A DNA stretch of 15,647 nucleotides from DASUGM01 sp036274055 (GCA_036274055.1 DASUGM010000149.1:1-15647), one strand, 5' to 3'; positions 1 to 6,618 are shown, numbered from the stretch's first letter. A program made the numbers and translations. Notes: generated from the letters alone by a model not told the origin.

Positions 1-34
1 CTGAGCCTCGAGCCATGAGCGCTGAGCCACTGAG
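1..34. repeat. CTGAGCC-unit repeat, truncated by the window edge
   Basis: This short stretch repeats the word CTGAGCC (1-7 and 23-29) with GAGCC and ATGAGC variants between. It ends directly at the rodA start codon. The same word builds the complete inverted repeat at 14061-14136, also directly upstream of a gene. It is probably the right half of a similar palindrome whose other arm lies before the window. No Shine-Dalgarno sequence is visible in it. Confidence 0.5.
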
Positions 35-1141
35 ATGATCGTCGACCGCCGCCTGCTGCCGCACCTCGACTGGCCGCTGCTCGGCGCGCTGATCGCGCTA
101 TCGCTGATCAGCCTGGCGACGATCTACAGCGTCACCTGGGACTTCCGCCTCGATCAGCCGGGACGCGAGTTCTGGACGCAGGTCTACGCGCTGCCGATCG
201 CGTTCCTCGCGCGGATCGTCTGTCTCGCGATCGACTACCGGTCGCTGGCGCAGCGCTCGCTGTGGATTTACGCCGCGCTGGTTCTGGCGCTGGTCTACGT
301 CAGTTTCTTTGGCGTCGTCCGCGGCGGTTCGCGGCGCTGGATTCCCGTCGGCCCGTTCAGTCTGCAGCCGTCGGAGTTTGCGCGCATCGCGCTGGCGCTG
401 GTGCTGGCGATGTTCTACGGCGAAAGCCGCCGCAGCGCGCGCGCGATGAGCGAACTGCTGATGGGCGCGGCGATCTTCGCCGTGCCCGGGTTCCTGATTC
501 TCAAGCAACCCGATCTGGGGACGGCCGCGATCGGCTTGCTGCCGGTGTTCGCCGGCGTCGTCTACCTGGCCGGCCTGCGGATGCGCTGGGTTTGGATCGC
601 GCTGCTGGCGCTGGTACTGCTGTCGCCGGTGATCTGGCGCTACGCGCTGCAGGACTATCAGAAAGACCGGATCATGACGTTCATCGATCCGTCGCAGGAT
701 GCGAGGGGCAAGGGCTATCAGCAGATCCAGGCCAAGGTCACGGTGGGCTCCGGCGGCCTGTTCGGCAAGGGATTCAAGCAGGGCACGCAGGGCGGCTACG
801 GATTTCTCCCCGTCGCGCACAACGACTTCGTCTTTTCCGTGCTGGCCGAAGAGCACGGCTTCATCGGCGTCCTGGCGGCGCTGGCGCTGTATTTGTTCGT
901 AATTGCGCGCAGTCTCGACGCCGCCCGGCTGTCGAAGGACCGGGTCGGCGCGTTTCTGGTCGTCGGACTGATTTCAGGGTTTGGCGCCCAGGTGTTGTAC
1001 AACATCACTATGTCGGCGGGCCTTGCCCCGGTGAAGGGCCTGACCTTGCCGCTGATGAGTTATGGCGGGTCGTCGCTGGTCGCGACGCTCGCCGCGTTTG
1101 GTCTCATCCTCAACGTGAGGATGAGGCGGTTTACGAACTAG
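35..1141 (+). CDS. rodA: Rod shape-determining protein RodA (SEDS peptidoglycan glycosyltransferase)
   Basis: RodA polymerises lipid II into glycan strands during lateral wall growth, working in the cytoplasmic membrane with a class B penicillin-binding protein (PBP2/MrdA) and the MreBCD elongasome. The 368-residue protein has the usual family length and about ten hydrophobic segments. SEDS signatures are visible: GPFSLQPSE near residues 106-114, KQPDLGTA near 157-164, the long loop with DPSQDARGKGYQ near 218-229, and PVAHNDF near 259-265. D264 aligns with the catalytic aspartate of characterised RodA proteins. The C-terminal PLMSYGGSS (339-347) is a SEDS hallmark. RodA and FtsW are hard to separate by motif; the following rng gene favours RodA, since this order is common in shape clusters. 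The ATG is preceded by repeat sequence without a clear ribosome-binding site. An upstream mrdA would lie outside the window. Confidence 0.93.
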   Translation: MIVDRRLLPHLDWPLLGALIALSLISLATIYSVTWDFRLDQPGREFWTQVYALPIAFLARIVCLAIDYRSLAQRSLWIYAALVLALVYVSFFGVVRGGSRRWIPVGPFSLQPSEFARIALALVLAMFYGESRRSARAMSELLMGAAIFAVPGFLILKQPDLGTAAIGLLPVFAGVVYLAGLRMRWVWIALLALVLLSPVIWRYALQDYQKDRIMTFIDPSQDARGKGYQQIQAKVTVGSGGLFGKGFKQGTQGGYGFLPVAHNDFVFSVLAEEHGFIGVLAALALYLFVIARSLDAARLSKDRVGAFLVVGLISGFGAQVLYNITMSAGLAPVKGLTLPLMSYGGSSLVATLAAFGLILNVRMRRFTN

Positions 1142-1175
1142 CGCCGTTTTCGACTCGCGTGGGCGAAAACGGCGC
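1141..1175 (+). terminator. Perfect 12-bp hairpin immediately after rodA
   Basis: GCGCCGTTTTCG at 1141-1152 is exactly complementary to CGAAAACGGCGC at 1164-1175, with an 11-base loop. It starts on the last base of the rodA stop codon. No T-run follows, so it is not a classic intrinsic terminator. It may slow polymerase, protect the rodA 3' end or be an RNase processing site ahead of rng. Confidence 0.55.
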
Positions 1176-1236
1176 GGATTAGGGGTGCGTGACTCGATGG
1201 AGACCCTCGTCACGGTCACCCGCAGGAGTTGCTGGC

Positions 1237-2928
1237 ATGAACAAGGAGATGGTGATCTCCTCGACGCCGCACGAAACCCGTGTGGCGATTCTCGAGGACG
1301 ATCAGGTAGTCGAGATCTTCATCGAACGGGAACAATCGCGCGGCGTCGTCGGCAATATCTATAAAGGCCGCGTTTCGAAAGTTCTCCCCGGCATGCAGTC
1401 GGCGTTCGTCGACCTCGGTCTCGAGCGGGACGCGTTTCTCTACGTCTCCGATGTGATTAGTCCGACGGCGGAATCCCTGGAGGACGAGGACGATCCGGTC
1501 ATTCCGGCGACTCCGGAGGCCGTTGAGAGCGGAGACGCCTCAGGTCTTGGGGCTTCGGTCTTGGGTCTTGGGGTGAGTCCTGAGACTGAGACGGAGGCGT
1601 TGAGTCCTGAGAACGGACCCGACCCAAGTCCAAAGACCGAAGACCCAAGACCTGCGGATACCCGCCCCGAGAAACGAGACCGCGCGCGTCCGGAGCGCCA
1701 GCCGGTAACCGCAAAAATCGAGGAGCTGCTCAAGGAAGGCCAGGAAGTCGTCGTCCAGGTCGTCAAGGAACCGCTCGGGACCAAGGGCGCGCGCATCACC
1801 TCGCATCTCAGCCTGCCGGGACGATTCCTCGTCTACATGCCGACCGTCGATCACATCGGCGTGTCGCGCAAGATCGAGTCGCGCGACGAGCGCCGCCGGC
1901 TGCGGGGCATCGTCCAGCGCTTCCGCGAGCAATCCGGGCTGCCCGGCGGCGTGATCATCCGGACCGCGGCCTCGAATCGATCGGACGAGGACATCGTCGC
2001 CGACCTGACGTATTTCCAGCAGGTCTGGAACGAGCTGCAGCGCAAGAAGGAAAGCGGCCGGACCCCCGCGGTGCTCGTCCGCGAAGAGAGTCTGGTCACG
2101 AAGCTGCTGCGCGATCTGCTCACCGAGCAGTTCACCTGCATTCGCATCGACGACGAGAGCGAGTTCCGCCGGGTGTCGGCGTTCATCGGCCGGATCATGC
2201 CGAACATGGTCGGCCGGGTGAAGCACTACACCAAGGACTACCCGATCTTCGACGAGTACGGCGTGCAGGGCGAAATCGACAAGGCGCTCCGCAGCAAGGT
2301 GTGGCTGAAGTCAGGCGGCTACATCGTCGTCAATCAGACCGAGGCGCTGGTGGCAATCGACGTCAACACCGGCCGCTATGTCGGCAAGAAGACGTCGGGC
2401 CGGCTCGAGGACACGATCGTCAAGACCAATCTCGAAGCCGTGCGTGAGATCGTCCGGCAGGTCCGGCTCCGCGATCTGGGCGGCATCATCGTCCTCGACT
2501 TCATCGACATGGAAGAGAAGAAGAACCGCCAGAAGGTGCACCAGGCGGTGGAGCAGGAGCTGCGGCGCGATCGGGCGCCATCGAAGGCCGTGCAGGTCTC
2601 CGACTTCGGGCTGATCATCATCACCCGCAAGCGCGTGAAGAGCAGCCTCGAGCGCCTGCTGACCGAGCCGTGTCCGTACTGCTCGGGCGTCGGATCGATC
2701 AAGGCCAGCGCGACGATCTGCTACGACATCCTCACCGAGGTGAAGAAGGTCAGCACGGATCTCGATGGCTACAGTCTGGTCCTGCGCGTCAACCCGGAGA
2801 TCGCCCGGGCGCTCAAGGATGAGAGCCTCGGGGTCTTTAGAGAGCTCGAAGCTACCGTCGGCAGGTCGGTCACGGTGCGGCCGGACGAGCAACTGCACCA
2901 CGAACAGTTCGATCTGATGGCTATCTGA
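1237..2928 (+). CDS. rng: Ribonuclease G/E family endoribonuclease with an inserted linker in its S1 domain
   Basis: This single-strand-specific endoribonuclease matures rRNA and decays mRNA. The ATG at 1237 is chosen because AGGAG sits at 1224-1228 and translation there gives MNKEMVISSTPHETRVAILED, matching the family N-terminus; the frame stays open upstream to 1189. Visible features of the 563-residue product are the S1 start (NIYKGRVSKVLPGMQSAFVD, about residues 37-56), KEPLGTKGAR, the DNase-I-like catalytic aspartates D375 (VAIDVNTG) and D421 (VLDFIDM), and the zinc-link CPYC at 479-482. It ends EQFDLMAI like E. coli RNase G and lacks the long degradosome scaffold of RNase E. E. coli RNase G is about 489 residues. 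The excess is mostly an acidic, Pro/Glu-rich insertion at about residues 74-158, encoded partly by an inverted repeat. The catalytic core looks intact. Confidence 0.93.
   Translation: MNKEMVISSTPHETRVAILEDDQVVEIFIEREQSRGVVGNIYKGRVSKVLPGMQSAFVDLGLERDAFLYVSDVISPTAESLEDEDDPVIPATPEAVESGDASGLGASVLGLGVSPETETEALSPENGPDPSPKTEDPRPADTRPEKRDRARPERQPVTAKIEELLKEGQEVVVQVVKEPLGTKGARITSHLSLPGRFLVYMPTVDHIGVSRKIESRDERRRLRGIVQRFREQSGLPGGVIIRTAASNRSDEDIVADLTYFQQVWNELQRKKESGRTPAVLVREESLVTKLLRDLLTEQFTCIRIDDESEFRRVSAFIGRIMPNMVGRVKHYTKDYPIFDEYGVQGEIDKALRSKVWLKSGGYIVVNQTEALVAIDVNTGRYVGKKTSGRLEDTIVKTNLEAVREIVRQVRLRDLGGIIVLDFIDMEEKKNRQKVHQAVEQELRRDRAPSKAVQVSDFGLIIITRKRVKSSLERLLTEPCPYCSGVGSIKASATICYDILTEVKKVSTDLDGYSLVLRVNPEIARALKDESLGVFRELEATVGRSVTVRPDEQLHHEQFDLMAI
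1542..1653. repeat. Inverted repeat of TCTTGGG/CCCAAGA words inside the rng reading frame
   Basis: The left arm, from 1542, begins AGGTCTTGGG and carries CTTCGGTCTT. The right arm, 1621-1653, is nearly its reverse complement: it carries AAGACCGAAG and ends CCCAAGACCT. Between the arms the 12-mer TGAGTCCTGAGA occurs twice, at 1574-1585 and 1601-1612. The element is read in frame and encodes about residues 102-139 of the RNase G linker. Its structure matches the palindromes in the intergenic gaps of this window, but its repeated word is its own. Confidence 0.75.
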
Positions 2929-2931
2929 GCT

Positions 2932-2952
2932 TGGCAGGCTCATTGCTATAAT
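2932..2952 (+). promoter_or_regulatory. Promoter-like sequence: sigma-54-type -24/-12 overlapping an extended -10
   Basis: TGGCAGGCTCATTGCT at 2932-2947 has the GG-N10-GC spacing of a sigma-54 promoter (GG at 2933-2934, GC at 2945-2946) and matches the TGGCAcG...TTGCT consensus well. TGCTATAAT at 2944-2952 is also a perfect extended -10 for a housekeeping sigma, but no good -35 is seen. Either would start transcription near 2958-2960, only 0-14 bases before the secreted-protein gene. Which one is used cannot be told from sequence. Confidence 0.55.
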
Positions 2953-2971
2953 CAATCCAATGGAGGTTCGC

Positions 2972-3409
2972 ATGCGCGCGAAGTTATCGAGAGGAATCGC
3001 GGGGTTGCTGGCTCTGGCGGTGCTCGTGGCGCCGGCTGTTTCGGTGAGCGCGCAGGGCGCTGCGGGGACGGTGCTGGGCACGGTCAAGCTCACGAAGGCC
3101 GTCAAGGCCAACGGCGAAGCTCTGCCCGCCGGGACCTATACCGTTCGGCTGACGAACGACAGTCCCAAGCCGGCCGTCGGCCTGACGTCTGACGCCGAGA
3201 AGTGGGTCGAGTTCGTGCAGGGCGGCAAGGTCGTCGGCAAGGAAATCGCCAGCATCGTCAGCTCCGCCGATATCAAAGCGGTGGCCGAGATGAAACCGCC
3301 CGCCCCGGGCACCTCGAGGGTGGACGGACTCAAGGGCAGCGAGTACGTGCGCGTCTGGATCAACAAGGCCGGCACGCACTACCTGATCAACCTGACCGCA
3401 TCTCAGTAG
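2972..3409 (+). CDS. Small secreted protein of unknown function
   Basis: The 145-residue product begins with a clear Sec signal peptide: basic MRAKLSRG, a hydrophobic core around residues 9-21, then small residues ending VSAQG, with cleavage likely after VSA. The mature part of about 118 residues contains LPAGTYTVRLTND, WVEFVQGGKVVGKE and GSEYVRVWINKAGTHYL. It looks like a compact beta-rich exported domain and has no cysteine or catalytic motif that I recognise. I recall similar small secreted proteins in Acidobacteria, without a known role. The start at 2972 is preferred because GGAGG lies at 2962-2966. An in-frame ATG at 2960 lies 7 bases after a TATAAT and could be a leaderless start adding MEVR. 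The gene is monocistronic and converges on the DUF4097 gene. Confidence 0.82.
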   Translation: MRAKLSRGIAGLLALAVLVAPAVSVSAQGAAGTVLGTVKLTKAVKANGEALPAGTYTVRLTNDSPKPAVGLTSDAEKWVEFVQGGKVVGKEIASIVSSADIKAVAEMKPPAPGTSRVDGLKGSEYVRVWINKAGTHYLINLTASQ

Positions 3410-3534
3410 GTTCCGGGGTTCCGGACTTGTTCCGGGTTCCGGGTTCGTTCGACGGACCCGGACCGGAACGGTTCCGGCACCCGAACTTTTCCGGACCGAA
3501 CCCGGAACCCGGAACAAGTCCGGAACCCGGAACC
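3409..3534. repeat. Near-perfect TTCCGG-unit inverted repeat between convergent genes
   Basis: Left arm 3409-3447 and right arm 3497-3534 are reverse complements except for one extra G in the left arm. Each arm is made of repeated GTTCCGG / CCGGAAC words. The 49-base centre holds a further palindrome, CCGGAACGGTTCCGG. The element starts on the last base of the upstream TAG and ends 2 bases before the convergent stop codon at 3537, so it fills the gap. Transcribed from either side it would form a very stable hairpin and could act as a two-way terminator, although no T-run is present. Confidence 0.85.
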
Positions 3535-3536
3535 GG

Positions 3537-4733
3537 CTACCGCTTTTTCCCCACGACAACATCCCCGCTGAACGTCGTCGCGATGACGATCGCGGAGCCG
3601 TCGCCGACGGTGCCGCGCATCGATCGGCGCGGACGCGTGCCCGGCGGCGTTGCGCCTTTGACCTCGATGCCCGGCTCGATCCTGATGTCGCCGTTGAACG
3701 TCGATATCTGCAGCTCGTAGCCGGCGCCGCCGGTGGGCGTGAAATGGATGTCGCCGGAGTGCGCCTGCAGCTCGTAGCGGCCGCCCTTGGCCACCGTGCT
3801 GGCGAACTCGATCGTGCCTGACAGGCTCTTCAGCGTTGCGCCTTCCGACGACAGCTCGTTCGCGGTGATGTCGCCGCTGGTGACGTCGATGTCGACGCGC
3901 CGCGCCTTGACGCGCTGCAGCAGGACATCGCCGCTGATCGTGCCGGCCGTGAGGGCATCGGCGGTGTCGATGTCAGTCAGCGTGACGTCGCCAGAAAACG
4001 TGTGCGCCTTGCTGATTCGCGCGGCGCCGCTGATGCCGATGTTGCCGCTCATCACTTCGGCGCTGATGTCGCCTTTCATGCCGCGGACCGTGGCGTCGCC
4101 GGACATGCTGTTGAGGCGAATCGACACACCCGCGGGCGCGGTCACCTGGTAGTTGACGTCGACCGAGTAAGGCGCATTGGTCGCCGATTCGTATCGGGCC
4201 TCGACGACGGCGCGGTCGCCGCGCTGGTCGACGGTCGCGTTGACGCGCTGCAGGCCGAGCTTCGCATCTTCCTCGGTCCGGCCGCGCGATCGGCGGATGA
4301 TCTCGACGACGACATCGCGGCCGCTGCCGGCGGTAACGGTGATGTCGCCGGAGAGGTTGCGGAGCTCGAGCGAGCCGTTGGCGCCCAGCTGCAGCGTCCT
4401 GGTCTCGCGCGCCGTCTGCTCGGCGCGGAAGTTGCGGTTGCCCGAGCCGGTCTGGGCGCCGCGCCCGCCCTGTTCGAATCCGCCTTCCATTGCCTCACGG
4501 ATCGCTTGTTCAACCAGGCGGCTCAGCTGCGGGTCGGAGACGACGCGGACGACATCGCGGATGCCGCGGCCGATTTCGCGCGTCACCTCGCGGACGATTT
4601 CGTCGGCGACGTCGACGCGGACCCTGATGCGGACGTCGTCGCCGCCCTGCGCCCGCGCCGGGGAAGGGGCGAGCGCGATGGCGACCGCCGCAAGGGTCGC
4701 GCCGATCACCGGGAGTCGTGTCGCTATCGTCAT
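3537..4733 (-). CDS. Secreted DUF4097-type SGD-repeat (adhesin-like) protein
   Basis: The 398-residue product has an N-terminal signal peptide (MTIATRL, hydrophobic stretch, then SPARAQG with cleavage near residue 29). An acidic/basic helical stretch follows to about residue 100. From about residue 117 onward it carries about ten turns of a regular repeat: LSGDITV, MSGDATV, MSGNIGI, FSGDVTL, ISGDVLL, TSGDITA, LSGTIEF, HSGDIHF, FNGDIRI and FSGDVVV. This periodicity is typical of DUF4097 / putative auto-transporter adhesin beta-solenoids of the envelope. No enzymatic motif is visible. The ATG at 4733 shares ATGA with the stop codon of the anti-sigma gene, implying translational coupling in the sigma operon. 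An open frame continues upstream to 5387 but only through the anti-sigma gene in another frame. The product is likely a target or partner of the envelope-stress regulator; its molecular function is unknown. Confidence 0.85.
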   Translation of the reverse strand: MTIATRLPVIGATLAAVAIALAPSPARAQGGDDVRIRVRVDVADEIVREVTREIGRGIRDVVRVVSDPQLSRLVEQAIREAMEGGFEQGGRGAQTGSGNRNFRAEQTARETRTLQLGANGSLELRNLSGDITVTAGSGRDVVVEIIRRSRGRTEEDAKLGLQRVNATVDQRGDRAVVEARYESATNAPYSVDVNYQVTAPAGVSIRLNSMSGDATVRGMKGDISAEVMSGNIGISGAARISKAHTFSGDVTLTDIDTADALTAGTISGDVLLQRVKARRVDIDVTSGDITANELSSEGATLKSLSGTIEFASTVAKGGRYELQAHSGDIHFTPTGGAGYELQISTFNGDIRIEPGIEVKGATPPGTRPRRSMRGTVGDGSAIVIATTFSGDVVVGKKR

Positions 4734-5482
4734 GATGATTTGCGTCCTGTGGCGCGCGCCGCGCCGATCTGATCGCCCTGCCGCATCTGATTGATCAACG
4801 ACACCGAGGCGGTGAGCACGTCCATCTTGCGCCGCAGTGCGTCGACCAGACTCTCGCGTGCCGGCCCGCTCGTCGGATCGTCGACGAGCGCGGCGCGGCT
4901 TTCGGAAATTGCCTGATTGATGACCATGAGATTGCGCTGCACGGTGGCCGCGACCTCCGGGTCCATGGCGCTGTTCGAGTCCCTGGTGATCGCCTCGAGT
5001 CCGCTGATCGCGTTTTCGTAGTGCTGCAGCGCCAGTCGCATTTCTTCCGCCACCGCTTCGACGGACCGTGTGTCGCGCGGGTTGCCGGCCGCGGTTGTCG
5101 CCGCCGGCGCCTCGGTCGCAGCCGGTGGCGGCTGGCTGGGGCCGCGCATCACGTACGCGGTCAGCGTCGCGAGCACGAGCGCGGCGGCGATGCCGAGCCA
5201 CTGCAGGCGCGCGCGCCGGACGTCCGGCGCGCCAGCCGCGGCAACGGCCGGCGCCGCGTCGGTCTCCAGCCGGACGCGGCCGGCGACCTCGAGCCACAGA
5301 TGCGCCGGCGGCGCGATCGGACCCAGGTCGCGCGCGGCGGCGCGCACGCGTTCGAGATCGGCGTAGACGCCGCGGCAGACCGCGCACTCGTCGAGGTGGA
5401 CGCGCACGACCGCCTGCTCGGCCGGACTCAGTGATCCGTCGAGCAACTCGCTCAATCGCGGTCGGACTTCTTCACAGCTCAT
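4730..5482 (-). CDS. Transmembrane zinc-finger anti-sigma factor
   Basis: The 250-residue protein starts with a ZAS-type anti-sigma domain: C3, then H29-L-D-E-C33-A-V-C36, the HxxxCxxC zinc motif that binds and inhibits cognate ECF sigma factors in the cytoplasm. One membrane helix is predicted at about residues 93-112 (WLGIAAALVLATLTAYVM). It is followed by a Pro/Ala-rich stretch and a roughly 110-residue helical, probably coiled-coil, periplasmic domain (VAEEMRLALQHYENAISGLE through ALRRKMDVLTASVSLINQM). The domain order suggests signal reception outside the membrane and sigma release inside. The start ATG overlaps the stop codon of the sigma gene (ATGA, 5479-5482) and its own stop overlaps the next start in the same way. 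Such coupling fits stoichiometric production with its sigma partner. Whether release is by proteolysis or by conformational change cannot be seen. Confidence 0.87.
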   Translation of the reverse strand: MSCEEVRPRLSELLDGSLSPAEQAVVRVHLDECAVCRGVYADLERVRAAARDLGPIAPPAHLWLEVAGRVRLETDAAPAVAAAGAPDVRRARLQWLGIAAALVLATLTAYVMRGPSQPPPAATEAPAATTAAGNPRDTRSVEAVAEEMRLALQHYENAISGLEAITRDSNSAMDPEVAATVQRNLMVINQAISESRAALVDDPTSGPARESLVDALRRKMDVLTASVSLINQMRQGDQIGAARATGRKSS

Positions 5483-6105
5483 ACATGCTTCCCGCGTCCC
5501 AATGACGCCCGCAGCCGCATCCGCGCCTTGTGCAGCTGCGACTTCGACGTCCCGTCAGAGATGCCGAGCAGCGACCCGATTTCGCGATGCTCCAGGCCCT
5601 CGACGTCGTGCAACACGAACACCGTCCGGCAGCCGGGCGGCAAATCGGCCAGGCCGCGCTCCAGATCCAGCCGATCGACGACGCCGAGAATGGCGCCGGC
5701 GCTGGCCACGCCGCCGTCGCGCTCCTCCGGCAGCTCGTCGGATACCTGCGCGAAGCGCGCGTGCTTGCTGCGCAGGTAGTCGAGACACTGGTTCATGCCG
5801 AGCCGGAACAGCCACGTCCCCAGCGCCGCCTCGCCTTTGTACAACCCGAGCTTGCGATGCGCGGTCAGGAAGATCTCCTGCAGGAGGTCCTCGGCTTCGA
5901 CCCGCCCGACCATCCGGCACGCCAGCCCGAACAACCGCGGCGCGTGCAGCCGGTACACCTCTTCGAACGCGCCGGGGACGTTCGCCCGGCACCGGTCGAC
6001 CAGCGCCATGTCCTGGTGCCGTGCGCCCGGCGCGGCGGAAATCGTACCTTCCTCGCGCGCTATGGGGTTAGACGAGGCGGGGCTGTTCACGCGTTGTCCG
6101 GGCAC
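5479..6105 (-). CDS. ECF-type RNA polymerase sigma factor (RpoE-like)
   Basis: The product has the two-domain layout of extracytoplasmic-function sigma factors. Region 2 spans about residues 47-115 (AFEEVYRLHAPRLFGLACRM, EAEDLLQEIFLTAHRKL, GTWLFRLGMNQCLDYLR). Region 4 spans about 150-200 (LPPGCRTVFVLHDVEGLEHR, then EIGSLLGISDGTSKSQLHKA, the -35-binding helix-turn-helix). Sigma regions 1 and 3 are absent, as expected. The longest frame starts at a GTG (6105) with only a weak GAGAG upstream and gives 208 residues. The ATG at 6009 (MALVDRCRAN, residue 33) would give 176 residues and is a credible alternative, since conservation begins just there. The next gene is its presumed anti-sigma factor. 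The operon probably responds to envelope stress; no convincing autoregulatory ECF promoter was found. Confidence 0.88.
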   Translation of the reverse strand: MPGQRVNSPASSNPIAREEGTISAAPGARHQDMALVDRCRANVPGAFEEVYRLHAPRLFGLACRMVGRVEAEDLLQEIFLTAHRKLGLYKGEAALGTWLFRLGMNQCLDYLRSKHARFAQVSDELPEERDGGVASAGAILGVVDRLDLERGLADLPPGCRTVFVLHDVEGLEHREIGSLLGISDGTSKSQLHKARMRLRASLGRGKHV

Positions 6106-6140
6106 TAGCTCTCAGGACGGACGAAAGGTGCAATCGGTTC

Positions 6141-6470
6141 TTAGTTCCAGGTGCGGCTGCGCCAGCCGACGATACGTTTGCCGCGCACCGTGAGGCCCTC
6201 CGCCGCGAGCAGCGAGGCCTTGAGTCCCTCCGATCCGCCGTAGCCGCCCAGTCTGCCGTTGGCCGCGATCACGCGGTGGTAGGGCAGTCCGGGCCGATTG
6301 GCACTGCGCATCAGGTTGCCGACCGCGCGCGCGGCGCCCGGCTTGCCCGCCCGGCGCGCCAGCGCGCCGTAGCTGATCACCCGGCCGGGCGGAATCCGGC
6401 TCACCAGCGTCAGGACGCGGCGGGAGAAGGGGGTCAGCGGAGCTGCGCGTGTCGCAAGAGCCTTCAACAT
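6141..6470 (-). CDS. Alkyltransferase-like (ATL / MGMT-family) DNA-repair protein with Tyr at the Cys position
   Basis: The 109-residue product is essentially the DNA-binding domain of O6-alkylguanine-DNA alkyltransferase: FSRRVLTLVSRIPPGRVISY, GALARRAGKPGAARAVGNLM, SANRPGLPYHRVIAANGRLG. In true transferases the reactive site is PCHRV; here it reads P-Y-H-R with Y64 (codon TAC at 6281-6279), so it cannot accept an alkyl group. Known alkyltransferase-like proteins (Trp in E. coli and fission yeast Atl) bind O6-alkylguanine and hand the lesion to nucleotide excision repair, which is the likely role here. Its length matches Atl proteins. The start at 6470 has AAGGAG 9 bases upstream. That site and the first five codons lie inside a long inverted repeat, which could mask translation. 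The frame stays open upstream to 6659, but that part is repeat. Confidence 0.88.
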   Translation of the reverse strand: MLKALATRAAPLTPFSRRVLTLVSRIPPGRVISYGALARRAGKPGAARAVGNLMRSANRPGLPYHRVIAANGRLGGYGGSEGLKASLLAAEGLTVRGKRIVGWRSRTWN

Positions 6471-6618
6471 GAAGAAGATCTCCTTCTTTGGAAACCCTCG
6501 CGAGATGCGTTCTGACAAACGAGCGCTCGAGTACCGAGCTCTTGCCTCAGGACACATGTCGCGATGGTTTTCCAAGAAGTCAAGGTCTTCTTCATTTTCT
6601 TCATGTTGAAGGCTCTTG
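6455..6618. repeat. Long inverted repeat covering the alkyltransferase-like gene start
   Basis: The outermost 22 bases, 6455-6476 and 6597-6618, are perfect reverse complements (ends CAAGAGCC and GGCTCTTG). Pairing continues imperfectly inward to about 6507 and 6555 (GGTTTTCC against GGAAACC, TCGCGA against TCGCGA), with about 11 extra bases (repeat of TTCTTC) in the right arm. The arms are rich in GAAGAAG / CTTCTTC and have visibly lower GC than the surroundings. On the minus-strand transcript the arm at 6597-6618 comes first and could pair with the AAGGAG site and ATG of the alkyltransferase-like gene. The element begins 22 bases after the stop of the phosphatase gene. Confidence 0.85.

Noticed and set aside
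2931..2952. TTGGCA at 2931 as the -35 of a sigma-70 promoter with TATAAT at 2947.
   Set aside because: The spacer would be only 10 bases, too short for sigma-70. The pair is better read as -24/-12 or as an extended -10 alone.
4002..4794. Plus-strand frames of 205-256 codons opposite the DUF4097 and anti-sigma genes.
   Set aside because: They are mirror images of the minus-strand genes, with Arg/Ala/Asp-biased content and no motif. The minus-strand products have a signal peptide, SGD repeats and a zinc motif.
6120..6148. GGAACT followed by CGTC upstream of the ECF sigma gene, as a possible self-regulated ECF promoter.
   Set aside because: The spacer is about 20 bases rather than the usual 16-17, and the GGAAC is simply the last codons (Trp-Asn) of the preceding gene.
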